In this document: positions 10,749-20,400 of the stretch, piece after piece
Layout: the number at the start of each line of letters is the position of its first letter
Numbering within the stretch: the first letter of the stretch is position 1
Virus record (IMG/VR): IMGVR_UViG_3300017781_000124
Location: 1-24,622 of that record
DNA: 24,622 nt
Source of the DNA: a virus
Direction: 5' to 3' (one strand)
Made by a program: the position numbers and the translations under genes
Notes under the pieces: model-generated
What the model was told of the DNA's origin: nothing
What the model saw: the letters and a program-made list of their open reading frames with translations, nothing else
Database searches by the model: none

Positions 10749-12012
10749 GCCTCGTGCGCCTCAAGCTGAAATGCATAACAGCCTGAGACGCTGGAATGTT
10801 TTAGTCATGCACAGACGTTTTGGCAAGACTGTTTTTGCTGTTAATCATTTAATTAAGGAATGTCTGACTTGTCCATTGCCAAGACCTAGGGTTGCATTTA
10901 TTGCGCCTACCTTTACACAAGCTAAGAGAATTGCATGGGATTATGTAAAGTATTATGCCAGTGTAATACCTGATGTTGCTTTTAATGAAACTGAGTTAAG
11001 GGTAGATTTCCCCAATGGTTCTAGGTTGATGTTATTGTCTGCTGAGAATCCAGATGCACTTAGAGGTATTTATTTAGATTTGGCTATCTTCGATGAGTTT
11101 GGGATGCAGAATCCAAGAGTATGGGGGGAGGTAGTACGACCAGCCTTGTCTGACAGAGAGGGGGCAGCTGTATTTTTAGGGACTCCCGCTGGTCATAATC
11201 ATTTTTTTGATTTACTGCAACAAGCAAAGAATGAATGTGAAGAAGGTTCAGACAAGTGGTATTGGAAGACGGTTAAGGCATCTGAGAGTGGTATTGTAAA
11301 AGAAGAAGAACTAGAAGCTGCTAAGAAGCAAATGACAGAAGAGCAGTTTGAACAGGAATATGAGTGTTCCTTTACAGCCAGTATTATTGGTGCGTACTTT
11401 GGAAAACTTATAACAGAAGCAGAAGATGATAATAGAATTACAAAAGTGCCGTATGACCCTTCATTGCCAGTACATACAGCATGGGATTTAGGAATAAATG
11501 ATGCGACAGCTATTTGGTTTGCACAAGTTCATAGGGGCGGTGCGGTACATATTATTGATTATTACGAGAATAGTGGAGTGGGTCTCGACCACTATGCGGA
11601 AGTTCTTAACAGGAAAGACTTCGCATACGGTGACCATCTCGCACCCCACGACATTGAAGTCAGAGAACTTGGGTCTGGCAAATCGCGTTTGGAAACGGCT
11701 TTCTCGCTTGGTATTAGATTCAAGGTTGTTCCGAAAATAAAAGTAGCTGATGGCATCAATGCTACAAGGATGTTGCTACCTAAGTGTTTTTTTGATAGAG
11801 ATAAAACACAGGATGGTGTTGATATGTTAAGACAGTACCGGCAAGAGTGGGATGATAAGAAGAAAGTGTTTCGTGACCATCCAAGACATGACTATACATC
11901 TCATTCGGCAGATGCCTTTAGATATCTTGCAACTGGACTTGAGCAAAGAACAAGAATGGTAAGACCGCCACAAACAGTTGCAGTAAATGAATATAATCCT
12001 TTTGCCATGTAA
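10723..12012 (+). CDS. terL: Terminase large subunit, packaging ATPase/nuclease (429 aa)
   Basis: This motor pumps DNA into the prohead and cuts the concatemer. The start is ATG 10723 (MAQITIPYKPRAPQAEMH). The ATPase has Walker A HRRFGKT (30-36), Walker B LAIFDEFG (120-127, catalytic Glu125) and coupling motif FLGTPAG (151-157). The RNase-H-like nuclease has AWDLG (253-257, Asp255), HDIE (308-311) and SADAFRY (395-401, Asp397). Length is typical of compact TerL proteins. Bases 11578-11712 (45 codons in the nuclease domain) are about 52% G+C with C-ending codons, unlike the AT-rich rest. Confidence 0.95.
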   Translation: MAQITIPYKPRAPQAEMHNSLRRWNVLVMHRRFGKTVFAVNHLIKECLTCPLPRPRVAFIAPTFTQAKRIAWDYVKYYASVIPDVAFNETELRVDFPNGSRLMLLSAENPDALRGIYLDLAIFDEFGMQNPRVWGEVVRPALSDREGAAVFLGTPAGHNHFFDLLQQAKNECEEGSDKWYWKTVKASESGIVKEEELEAAKKQMTEEQFEQEYECSFTASIIGAYFGKLITEAEDDNRITKVPYDPSLPVHTAWDLGINDATAIWFAQVHRGGAVHIIDYYENSGVGLDHYAEVLNRKDFAYGDHLAPHDIEVRELGSGKSRLETAFSLGIRFKVVPKIKVADGINATRMLLPKCFFDRDKTQDGVDMLRQYRQEWDDKKKVFRDHPRHDYTSHSADAFRYLATGLEQRTRMVRPPQTVAVNEYNPFAM

Positions 12013-12023
12013 GGAGCAATAAA

Positions 12024-12224
12024 ATGAGTTTCCTAAGTCCGCCAAAAACAATAGCACCACCACCGCCTCCTCCTCCTCCGCCAGAACCAGATATGGAATT
12101 AGGTGCAGCCCTTGCTGAAGAAGGTATGAGAAGGCAAAGAGTAGGCAGAAAAGGCAGAGGTTCTACCATTGTTGCAGGATTACTAGGTCAGGATACTGGC
12201 ACAAGTAACACGATAATTAAATGA
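12024..12224 (+). CDS. Small polyproline protein between terminase and portal (66 aa)
   Basis: A 66-residue protein with nine consecutive prolines (12-20) in an otherwise short N-terminus, then an acidic stretch (EPDMELGAALAEEGM) and a basic C-terminal half (RRQRVGRKGRGSTIVAG). AAGGAG (12011-12016) precedes the ATG. It ends in ATGA overlap with the portal gene. A small protein with Pro-rich start and 'GR(G/A)STIL'-like end is common at this spot in podoviruses, with no defined role; a head-completion or portal-associated protein is possible. Nine prolines in a row should stall ribosomes lacking elongation factor P. Confidence 0.72.
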   Translation: MSFLSPPKTIAPPPPPPPPPEPDMELGAALAEEGMRRQRVGRKGRGSTIVAGLLGQDTGTSNTIIK

Positions 12225-13816
12225 CAGATGAAGAATTAAAAGCATTACTTAAACGCTTTGAGTATGTTGAAGACCAGCGAGATACATGGAATACCCATTA
12301 TCAGGAACTGGCAGATTATATGCTTCCTAGAAAAGCAGAGATAGTAAAGAAGCGTTCCAAAGGCGAAAAGCGGATGGAACAAATATATGATGGCACAGCT
12401 TTGCAAGCCGTAGATTTATTAGCTTCTTCATTGCATGGTATGCTGACTAGCGGTGCATCACCTTGGTTTCATCTGGATGTTAAAGATACAGATATAAACA
12501 GAGATGATGATGTACGTGAATGGTTGCAAGATACCTCAAGACGTATGATGCGATTATTTAATCAATCCAACTTTGAAACTGAAGTGCATGAAATGTACGT
12601 AGATTTAGTTGTGTTTGGAACTGGCTGTATGTTTGTAGAAATGGGAGAAGACAAACAGCTTCGATGTTCTACACGGCATATATCAGAGTTTTATGTTCAA
12701 GAAGACCTACATGGCATGGTTGATACAGTGTATCGAAAGTATGAGTCTTCTGCAAAAGCAGCAGTACAAAGATTTGGGGAAGAAAATATTGGTGACCATA
12801 TAGCCAAAGTATTTAAAAAGAATCCAGAAGAACCAGTTGAAATATTACATATTATAACACCTCGTATGGTACGAGATATTACAAAACGTGATAATATAAA
12901 TATGCCATTTGCTTCTGTGTATGTGTGTAGTAAATCACGCATGATATTATCAGAAGGTGGCTTTGAAGAAATGCCGTTCATCGTACCTCGTTTCTTAAAA
13001 AGTACAGGTGAGATAATGGGGCGTTCTCCTGCGATGACGGCATTACCTGATGTTAAAATGTTGAATCTAATGAGTAAAACAATCATTCAGGCAGCGCAAA
13101 AACAAATCGACCCACCGTTACTTGTTCCAGATGATGGCTTTATGTTGCCTGTAAGAACACAGCCCGGTGGTTTAAACTTCTATCGCTCTGGTACAAGAGA
13201 TACGATTACGCCATTAAATACAGGTAGCAATACTAACGTTGGCTTAAATATGGAAGAGCAAAGAAGACAGGCTATTCGCTCTGCATTTTATGTAGACCAG
13301 ATACTTGTTGGTGGCTCTCCTAATATGACAGCAACAGAAGTTATACAAAGACAAGAAGAGCGAATGAGAGTTATTGGCCCTGTTCTTGGAAGATTAATGA
13401 ATGAGATGCTACGTCCATTAATAGACCGTGTGTTTGCATTAATGTTAAGAGAAGATATGCTACAACAACCACCAGCATTAATACAAGGAAGAGATATTGA
13501 TATAGAATATGTATCCCCATTGGCTATGGCGCAAAAATCAAGCAGTCTTAATAATACAATGAAGGCATTGGAAATATTAATGCCATTAGCACAGGCATTG
13601 CCTGTAGGTGACCACATAGACCCAGATGGTTTGGTGCGGCACATTACAGATAGTCTAGGTGTACCTAAAATGACATTAAAATCTCAACGTGAAGTTGATG
13701 CAATGAGGCAACAGCGTCAGGAAATGCAACAGGCTATGCAAGAACGTGAAGCATTATCACAGGATGTAGCCGATACCGCGCAAGCAGCGCAAGCAGTTAG
13801 GATGGTAAGTAAATAA
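12221..13816 (+). CDS. Portal protein, podovirus head-tail connector type (531 aa)
   Basis: The portal ring sits at one capsid vertex, carries the terminase during packaging and joins the tail. The sequence follows the T7 gp8/Head-tail_con family: N-terminal helix (RFEYVEDQRDTWNTHYQELA, then DYMLPRKA), YDGTALQAVDLLASSLHGML, SPWFHLDV, a VFGTGCMFVE segment and the late SAFYVDQILVGGSPNMTATE, then RQEERMRVIGPVLGRL. The length is close to T7 gp8 (536 aa). The C-terminus is a Gln/Ala-rich helix (MRQQRQEMQQAMQEREAL). The ATG overlaps the upstream stop (ATGA). Confidence 0.93.
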   Translation: MTDEELKALLKRFEYVEDQRDTWNTHYQELADYMLPRKAEIVKKRSKGEKRMEQIYDGTALQAVDLLASSLHGMLTSGASPWFHLDVKDTDINRDDDVREWLQDTSRRMMRLFNQSNFETEVHEMYVDLVVFGTGCMFVEMGEDKQLRCSTRHISEFYVQEDLHGMVDTVYRKYESSAKAAVQRFGEENIGDHIAKVFKKNPEEPVEILHIITPRMVRDITKRDNINMPFASVYVCSKSRMILSEGGFEEMPFIVPRFLKSTGEIMGRSPAMTALPDVKMLNLMSKTIIQAAQKQIDPPLLVPDDGFMLPVRTQPGGLNFYRSGTRDTITPLNTGSNTNVGLNMEEQRRQAIRSAFYVDQILVGGSPNMTATEVIQRQEERMRVIGPVLGRLMNEMLRPLIDRVFALMLREDMLQQPPALIQGRDIDIEYVSPLAMAQKSSSLNNTMKALEILMPLAQALPVGDHIDPDGLVRHITDSLGVPKMTLKSQREVDAMRQQRQEMQQAMQEREALSQDVADTAQAAQAVRMVSK

Positions 13817-14073
13817 TGGTTACTATAATGTCAAAATTAGCAAAAAAAGATAAACCAAAAGGTAAAACAATTTTGCAACAGGTGTCAGATAGGGATTATT
13901 TTTTTGCAGAAGGAATATTAGACGATTATGCAAAAGGTAAGTTAAGTGGCGCACAAGCACAAAGAAGGTTAAAATCTGGAGGATTTAAAGCTGACCTTAG
14001 AACAAACAGAAGTTCTAACATAATTTTTGTAGAGCCATTAGGCAGTGGTAACGGATTTATGGTGGATCTTTAA
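13816..14073 (+). CDS. Small head-region protein, unknown (85 aa)
   Basis: It starts at ATG 13816, sharing one base with the portal stop (TAATG); ATG 13828 (MSKLAKKDKPKGK) is an equally possible start. The first ~25 residues are Lys-rich and the rest is mixed (DYFFAEGILDDYAKGKLSG, then QAQRRLKSGGFKADL, then IIFVEPLGSGNGFMVDL). It is not recognised. Its place between portal and the Bbp19-like gene suggests a small head-assembly factor. Confidence 0.65.
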   Translation: MVTIMSKLAKKDKPKGKTILQQVSDRDYFFAEGILDDYAKGKLSGAQAQRRLKSGGFKADLRTNRSSNIIFVEPLGSGNGFMVDL

Positions 14074-14074
14074 A

Positions 14075-14326
14075 ATGACAGAAGTGCAAACATTAGAGAA
14101 TGAAGCCTATACACAAGATATGAGGCAAAAAGAAATAGAACAGCTAAGAGATATGTACACTCAAACATTTACATCTGAAAATGGCAAAAGAGTATTTACA
14201 GACTTAGCAAATAGATGTCACTGGATGACAACCAGTTATGTATCAGGAGATGCTAACGCATCTGCTTATGAAGAAGGAAAACGTGCTGTTTTCTTACACA
14301 TTAACAATATGATTAATAAGGAGTAA
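14075..14326 (+). CDS. Bbp19-like phage protein (83 aa)
   Basis: The start is ATG 14075, one base after the upstream stop. The sequence has the family pattern: an N-terminal helix (QKEIEQLRDMYTQTFTS), then GKRVFTDLANRCHW, then an acidic segment and a final helix (SAYEEGKRAVFLHINNMINK). Bbp19 of Bordetella phage BPP-1 lies at the same place in the head block, and this domain is common between portal and scaffold genes. Its exact role is not established; a head-assembly or connector accessory is likely. Confidence 0.78.
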   Translation: MTEVQTLENEAYTQDMRQKEIEQLRDMYTQTFTSENGKRVFTDLANRCHWMTTSYVSGDANASAYEEGKRAVFLHINNMINKE

Positions 14327-14328
14327 AA

Positions 14329-15165
14329 ATGGAAGAACAGATAGTCGAACAGGTAGACCAGCCAACTACAACGGTGCTAGAAACACCAGCAGAAGTAGCA
14401 CAGGGCGGTTCTGGTAACGATTTCTTAAACCAGTTGCCAGAAGAATTACGCTCACATCCAAGTCTATCCCCCATAAAAGATGTAGGTAATCTGGCTAAAT
14501 CCTATGTAAATGCACAACAACTTATAGGCGCAGATAAACTAGCTGCTCCCAAAAACCCATCTGAAGAACAGCTTGTTAAAATACATCAGTATCTAGGTGT
14601 ACCAGAAACATCCGATAAGTATGAAGTTGCTGTTGATGGTAATGTAGTAACAGAAGAAGTTGCTAATAATTTCAGAGACATAGCACATAAACTTAATCTT
14701 ACACCTAATCAGGTAAGTGGTGTTATGGAATATTATAAATCCACTGTAAGCACATCACAGGAAGAAGTAAGCAGACAACAGGAAACTTTAAAAGAAGAAA
14801 CCATTAACGGGTTAAAAAAAGAATGGGGTCAGGCTTACGATGATAAACTTGCAAGCGTCAAAGGATTGCTTGGTAAGTTTGGAGACTCTGATATTTATGA
14901 ATTAGAACTATCTAGTGGGTTAAAGTTTGGCGATGACCCTAGGGTTATAAAGTATTTTTCTGAAATTGCTAACTTTGTTAGCTCTTCTACTAGTGAAGAT
15001 ACAATTGCAGATGCAACACAAACACGTAAACTTACACCTAATGAAGCACAATCAGAAGTTAATTCTATTATGAACTCTCCAGAATACACAGATAAAAAGA
15101 ACTATGTTGGAAGGCAAAGAGCCATAAATAGAGTAAATGAATTAATGGAAATGATACATGGATAA
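14329..15165 (+). CDS. Capsid assembly scaffolding protein (278 aa)
   Basis: An acidic, helix-rich protein directly upstream of the capsid gene. The N-terminus is disordered (Gln/Thr/Pro/Glu-rich), followed by FLNQLPEELRSHPSLSPIKD, then VGNLAKSYVNAQQLIGADKL and PSEEQLVKIHQYLGVPETSD, the standard start of phage scaffold proteins in T7-like and BPP-1-like phages. The C-terminus is basic (YVGRQRAINRVNELMEMIHG), where scaffolds contact the capsid shell. It directs prohead assembly and then leaves. AAGGAG (14318-14323) lies in the end of the preceding gene. Confidence 0.85.
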   Translation: MEEQIVEQVDQPTTTVLETPAEVAQGGSGNDFLNQLPEELRSHPSLSPIKDVGNLAKSYVNAQQLIGADKLAAPKNPSEEQLVKIHQYLGVPETSDKYEVAVDGNVVTEEVANNFRDIAHKLNLTPNQVSGVMEYYKSTVSTSQEEVSRQQETLKEETINGLKKEWGQAYDDKLASVKGLLGKFGDSDIYELELSSGLKFGDDPRVIKYFSEIANFVSSSTSEDTIADATQTRKLTPNEAQSEVNSIMNSPEYTDKKNYVGRQRAINRVNELMEMIHG

Positions 15166-15397
15166 TAATGACATTATCATTGCTAGAAACGAGTTAATAT
15201 GTAACCTCTTGCAAACTTGTGCAAATAGGGATATTTTAGATATAAGCCAACTTGAACAAAAAGCAGAGTTGCTTTGGAGTTGGGTTGTAAAGGGTAGCGG
15301 TTCAAACCGTCCTGAAGACAATCGGATAGACGATAGTTCTACGGCAACTAAAAAGCCTAGGCGTGTCCGTGAGGGTAGCACATCGATAAAAGTATAA
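15158..15397 (+). CDS. Small protein between scaffold and capsid, unknown (79 aa)
   Basis: A 79-residue protein overlapping the scaffold gene by 8 bp. The N-terminal half is helical (IIIARNELICNLLQTCANRD, then ISQLEQKAELLWSWVVKG); the C-terminal half is polar, probably disordered and basic (ATKKPRRVREGSTSIKV). A frame this tightly embedded, with its own overlap, is likely real. It is not recognised; a capsid assembly or stoichiometry helper would fit the location. Confidence 0.62.
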   Translation: MDNNDIIIARNELICNLLQTCANRDILDISQLEQKAELLWSWVVKGSGSNRPEDNRIDDSSTATKKPRRVREGSTSIKV

Positions 15398-15425
15398 ACG
15401 CAATTTGTGAAAGAAGGAGTTAAAA

Positions 15426-16304
15426 ATGTCTTCACAAGTAACAACCGCGTTCGTGCAACAATATTCTGCTAATGTGCAAATGCTCTCACAGCAAAAGGGT
15501 AGCCGTTTACGTGACGCAGTTAATATAGAAAATGTTGTTGGTAAGAACGCATTTATAGACCAGATTGGTAAAGCGACAGCACAGCTTCGTACTAGCCGAC
15601 ATGGTGATACACCGCAACTTGATACCCCACACGCAAGACGTAGAGTATCATTAGCATCATACGAATATGCAGACTTAATTGATGACCAAGATAAAGTTCG
15701 TATGTTGATTGACCCAACATCACAATATGCACAAGCCGCAGCAGCTGCTATGGGTCGTGCTATGGATGATGTTATTATCGATGCAGCACTTGGTACAGCA
15801 TCAACAGGAGAAACAGGTTCTGGTTCAGCTACGCTAGATTCAACAAATAACATGGTAGGTTCAGCTTCATCAAATGATGGATTGACCATTGCCAAGTTGC
15901 TTGAAGCAAAGCGTAAGATGGACTTAAACGATGTTGACCCTTCTATCGCACGTTACATTGCAGTAGGGCCAAAGCAGATTGAAGACTTACTTGGTACAAC
16001 TCAGGTTACTAGTTCAGACTTCAACACTGTAAAAGCTCTTGCTCAAGGTGATATCAATACATTCTTAGGCTTTGAATTTATCATGACAAATCGCCTTGAT
16101 GTAGATTCAAATGACATCCGTTCATGCTTTGCATGGGCAGAGGATGGTATTACCCTTGGAATAGGCAAAGATGTTTCTGCAAGAATTGATGAGCGTTCTG
16201 ATAAAGGGTATGCAACTCAAGTTTACTATTGCATGGATATTGGTGCGGTGCGGATGGAAGAGTCCAAAGTCGTAAAAATATTCTGTGATGAAACACCAGA
16301 CTAA
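15426..16304 (+). CDS. Major capsid protein, BPP-1-like HK97 fold (292 aa)
   Basis: It starts with an N-terminal arm (SSQVTTAFVQQYSANVQMLS) and a long E-loop-like region (KGSRLRDAVNIENVVGKNAF, then SRHGDTPQLDTPHARRRVSL). A spine helix follows (QYAQAAAAAMGRAMDDVIID), then a central domain with EDLLGT and FEFIMTNRLDV, and a final IDERSDKGYATQVYY strand. This is the pattern of the short podoviral capsid family that includes BPP-1 Bbp17. AAGGAG lies about eight bases before the ATG. It forms the icosahedral shell and is expected to be the most expressed gene here. Confidence 0.9.
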   Translation: MSSQVTTAFVQQYSANVQMLSQQKGSRLRDAVNIENVVGKNAFIDQIGKATAQLRTSRHGDTPQLDTPHARRRVSLASYEYADLIDDQDKVRMLIDPTSQYAQAAAAAMGRAMDDVIIDAALGTASTGETGSGSATLDSTNNMVGSASSNDGLTIAKLLEAKRKMDLNDVDPSIARYIAVGPKQIEDLLGTTQVTSSDFNTVKALAQGDINTFLGFEFIMTNRLDVDSNDIRSCFAWAEDGITLGIGKDVSARIDERSDKGYATQVYYCMDIGAVRMEESKVVKIFCDETPD

Positions 16305-16320
16305 GATAGGAGAATAGAAA

Positions 16321-16800
16321 ATGACAACTAAAAATTCCGACTTAGTCGCAAATTATCTTGCTCTACCTCAAGTTGCTAATCCAGCAAGTGAGTTAGGTGG
16401 AAGAATCAGAATAGCATCAGGAAACGTAGCATTGGCTGCTGGTGACAGCACAGACAATGATATAGTTTATCTTGCTCCTATACCATCACACGCTAATCTT
16501 GTATCTATCAGGATTGGAACAGATGCATTAGGTGGTTCATGTACTTACAATGTTGGCTTATATAAGTTAGACAATACTGTTGTAGATGAGGACTGTCTTG
16601 CAACTACTGTTGCAGATGGAGCAGCCGTTGCTGAACTTCGCTATGAAGTTCTTGACTTAAATACAACAGGTCAAAAGCTTTATGAGCTTGGCGGTTTAAG
16701 TACAGACCCAAATGAACCACTTTATGTAGCAGCTACTTTTGCAGCTACTGGTGGAACAGCAGGAGACATGGCATTTATTATTGAATATGCCGTAGACTAA
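16321..16800 (+). CDS. Probable capsid cement/decoration protein (159 aa)
   Basis: The gene lies 16 bp after the capsid gene with a strong ribosome site (AGGAG, 16307-16311). The product is beta-rich with many Gly, Ala, Thr and Asp residues and few Lys (GGRIRIASGNVALAAGD, then NDIVYLAPIPSHANLVSIRI, and a final AGDMAFIIEYAVD). A jelly-roll-like fold is plausible. In BPP-1 the gene after the capsid gene encodes the cement protein Bbp16, which clamps capsomers from outside. The assignment is from position and composition; no signature motif proves it. A hairpin follows the stop. Confidence 0.72.
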   Translation: MTTKNSDLVANYLALPQVANPASELGGRIRIASGNVALAAGDSTDNDIVYLAPIPSHANLVSIRIGTDALGGSCTYNVGLYKLDNTVVDEDCLATTVADGAAVAELRYEVLDLNTTGQKLYELGGLSTDPNEPLYVAATFAATGGTAGDMAFIIEYAVD

Positions 16801-16808
16801 ATAATTTG

Positions 16809-16840
16809 GGGCAGTGCTGACTCATGATAAGGTACTGCCC
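16809..16840 (+). promoter_or_regulatory. Hairpin between head and tail genes
   Basis: GGGCAGT (16809-16815) pairs perfectly with ACTGCCC (16834-16840) across an 18-base loop, in the 65-bp gap between the cement and tail-tube genes. Only ATAATTT follows rather than a U tract, so it may be a leaky terminator lowering tail gene expression relative to capsid, or an RNA processing site. Confidence 0.5.
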
Positions 16841-16865
16841 TAACATAATTTAAAGGATAAAAGAT

Positions 16866-17462
16866 ATGTCTTCTGTTGTTGATATTTGTAATGAATCAAT
16901 GGATTTACTTGGTGCAGCTACAATAACTTCCCTTGATGAAAACTCCAAAGAAGCCAAATTATGTAACAGAAGATTTACAACAGTGCGTGACCAAGTATTA
17001 CGCTCACATCCTTGGAACTCTGCTATACGCAGAGCATCATTAGCTAAAGATTCTGATGCACCTGCATTTGGATTTACAAGCCAGTTCTCCCTTCCTACAG
17101 ACCCATTTTGCTTACGTGTTTTATCCTTTTATACTGATAGTATAAATCAAGATATAGCTGCATATGAATCACAGGTTATGTTTAAAATAGAAGGAAGAAA
17201 AGTATTATCGGATGAGACAGCTTGCAAGATAATATATGTAGCAAGAGTTACCGATACAGAAGAATATGACAGTTTGTTATCAAGCACAATAGCACATAAA
17301 CTAGCCTCTGAAGTTGCCTATGCAATTACAGGAAGCTCATCCTTATCAGGGCAGATATATCAATTATATCAAGCCAGATTATCAGAAGCTAAAGCAATGG
17401 ATGCTATGGAAGGTGTACCAGATAGATTGACCTCAAGTGAATTTATTGATGTAAGGGTATAA
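16866..17462 (+). CDS. Tail tubular protein A, T7 gp11-like adaptor (198 aa)
   Basis: The opening VDICNESMDLLGAATITSLD, then SKEAKLCNRRFTTVRDQVLR, then SHPWNSAIRRASLA is the hallmark of the T7 gp11 family, whose 12-mer ring joins the portal to the tail nozzle. Next comes FTSQFSLPTDPFCLRVLSFY with typical Leu-Pro/Cys-Leu-Arg-Val residues, and a C-terminal helix (IYQLYQARLSEAKAMDAMEG). Length is close to T7 gp11 (196 aa). It is one base from the tail nozzle gene in the same operon. Confidence 0.9.
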   Translation: MSSVVDICNESMDLLGAATITSLDENSKEAKLCNRRFTTVRDQVLRSHPWNSAIRRASLAKDSDAPAFGFTSQFSLPTDPFCLRVLSFYTDSINQDIAAYESQVMFKIEGRKVLSDETACKIIYVARVTDTEEYDSLLSSTIAHKLASEVAYAITGSSSLSGQIYQLYQARLSEAKAMDAMEGVPDRLTSSEFIDVRV

Positions 17463-17463
17463 T

Positions 17464-20400
17464 ATGGCGCGAGTGTCAACCATAGTAACTAACTTCCAGT
17501 CTGGCGAACTAACACCAAGACTTGAAGGAAGGGTAGACTTACAGAAATACAGTGCTGGTGTTCAAACCCTACAGAATATGGTTGTCTTCCCTCAAGGCGG
17601 TATTACCAGAAGAACAGGTAGTTACTATGTTAATTCATCAAAAGATGGTGGCGAGGTTAGACTTGTAAACTTTGAGTTTGGTGCAGATACCACATCAGAA
17701 GAGCCTGTATCTTATGTATTAGAGTTTGGACTAAACTATATACGTTTTTATAATAATGAAGCGATATTAACAGAAGCTACCAAAGCTATATCAGCTATTA
17801 CCAAAGCAAGCCCAGCGGTGGTTACAGCATCATCTCATGGCTATAGTAATGGTGATAGAGTATTTATCAAAGACATTGTAGGCATGACGGAACTCAATAA
17901 CCGTGAGTTTACCGTTGCAAATCAAACAACCAATACATTTGAGTTATCTGGTATTAATAGCTCTGCTTTTACAACTTATGGCTCTGGCGGTACATCTGGT
18001 AAAATAGTTGAGATAACTACCACATATACAGTAGCACAGGTAAAAGAACTAACCTTTGCACAATCAGCAGATGTAATGTTCATAGCACACAGAAGTCATG
18101 CACCAGCGCAACTTACTAGAACAACGGCCACTTCATTTACACTTGCTGATATGAGTTTTGTAGATGGCCCTTATGAAGATGAGAATATAGGAACAACAAC
18201 AATTACATCAGATGCAAACACAGGTACAGTTACACTAACTGCTTCTGCCGATTTATTTGCATCATCTGATATAGGCTCTTTGTTTAGATTTAGAGATATT
18301 GTTGAAGTGCAACATGACGCGTGGTCTACGTCTGATACCTATTCACAGAATGATTTAGTTAGACATAATGGCAATGTGTACAAGAAAACAGACGCTGGGA
18401 GTAATGAGCAAACAGGAGCGCAAGCACCTGTTCATACATCAGGCTCAGAGGTGTATGGCAATCATACATGGCAGTTCCAACATAGTGGTACAGGATTTGT
18501 AAAAATAACAGCCGTTGCTAGTGCTACATCAGCTACAGCTATCGTGCAGAATAATTCTGTAAATGGGAATATAAATACACTTGTATTGCCAAAGAACTCC
18601 ACAGATGGAACAACAAGATGGTCAAGGGGCGCATTTAGTACACGAAATGGGTTTCCAAGAGCAGTTGCATTTTATGAAGAAAGATTATTTTTTGCTGGTA
18701 CAACAGCACAGCCACAAAGTATCTTTGGCTCTGTAACAGATGATTTCACCAATCATAGCCCTGGCACAAACGATGATGATGCAATAAATGTAACAATAGC
18801 ATCTGATAAGGTAAATGTTATAAAACATTTAATACCGGGACGTTTTTTACAAATACTTACAACAAGTGCAGAGTTTACATTATCTGGTGGTACGCAAGGG
18901 GCTGCGGTTACTCCTACATCAGTAAACGTATTACGAGAAACTACATTTGGCACATCAAATGTGCGCCCACTTAGAGCAGGAGCAAGCACCATATTAGTGC
19001 AGAAAAGTGGCGAGAAAGTAAAGGAAGTTACTTTTGATTTGAATACAGATGGTCTAGTGGGAAGAGACTTAACAATATTAGGAGAACATCTAGCTAAAGG
19101 CGGTCTTACAGATATGGTTTGGCAACAAGAGCCAGAGCTTATCTTATGGTTTGTGCGCTTTGATGGAGTATTGATAGGTCTTAGCTATGACCCTGCAAAC
19201 AATACAGTTGGATGGCATCAGCATCAGTTTGGTAATTCTGGTGTGGTAGAAAGCGTTACATCTATACCTAGCGGTACAGAAGACCAAGTATATTTATCAG
19301 TCAAACGTACTATCAATAGTATTACAACAAGACATATCGTATATCTAAAATCATTTAATTTCTCTCAGAAAGTAAGAGATGCTTTTTTTGTAGATTCTGG
19401 TGTTACCATAGAAAACACAGCTAAGACTATTACAGGTGCTTCATTATCTACAGACCAAGTAAGCAGTGTTACAATAGACCATCAGACAGTTACTATTACA
19501 TCTTCTTCACATGGTTTTAGCAATGGAGATGATGTGGTTATTAATGATGTAGTGGGCATGACTGAATTAAACGCAGACAGTTTTACCGTATTTAACTCGC
19601 AAACAAATACATTCGAGTTAGCAAACCCAGCAAGTAAAAGCATTAAATCAATTACCAAAGCAAACCCAGCAAACATTAATATTGATAATCATGGCTTTGC
19701 TACCAATGACCAGATAGCCATATTTGATATCGTAGGTATGACAACTGTTAATAATACAGGGGTTATCGTAACCAAAGTAGATGATAATAATTTCACGATA
19801 GGTGTTGATTTAAGTGCAGTAAGTGGATTCCCAGCAGCCAAAGTAAATAATGGAAGTGGTATAACTAGTGGTGCTACGGTCATTGATATCGATAACGTGT
19901 CAGGTACAATATCAACAGGTATGGTGGTAACAGGAACAAACATTGCTTCGGGAACAACTGTTGTTGCGTTGGCTGGTCAAGCAAAGATTACGCTATCTAC
20001 TGGCACAACAGGTGCAATCAGTGATGATGCAGATTTAGTATTCTTACCCAACAGCGGTGTAGTACGTAAGGCAACTAACGGTACGCCTTTTACAACTTAC
20101 ATATCAGGTGGTGAAGCACGTAAAAAAGTATCTGCTGTTACAGGTGTTAATCATTTAGAAGGCGAGACTATAGCTGTTCTGGTAGATGGCGCAAGTCATG
20201 CAGATAAGACTGTTACAAATGGCAGTATCACATTAGATAGAACTGGCGGTGTTATCCATGTTGGGTATAACTATGATTCTTTAGTTAAGACTTTGCGTAT
20301 GGAAGGTGGTGCAGAAGACGGCATATCACAAGGAAAGATTAAAAGAATACATGGGGTAACAGCACGATTTATAGATACAGTTGGCGCAGAAACAGGGCCA

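Noticed and set aside
11918-12169. Minus-strand frame with a polyglycine run
   Set aside because: The polyglycine is only the complement of the polyproline codons of the gene at 12024-12224.
15302-15895. 197-codon minus-strand frame across the capsid gene start
   Set aside because: It is antisense to the well-supported capsid and small head genes; its Ser/Ala/Ile/Cys composition is the complement of their codon use and no motif is present.
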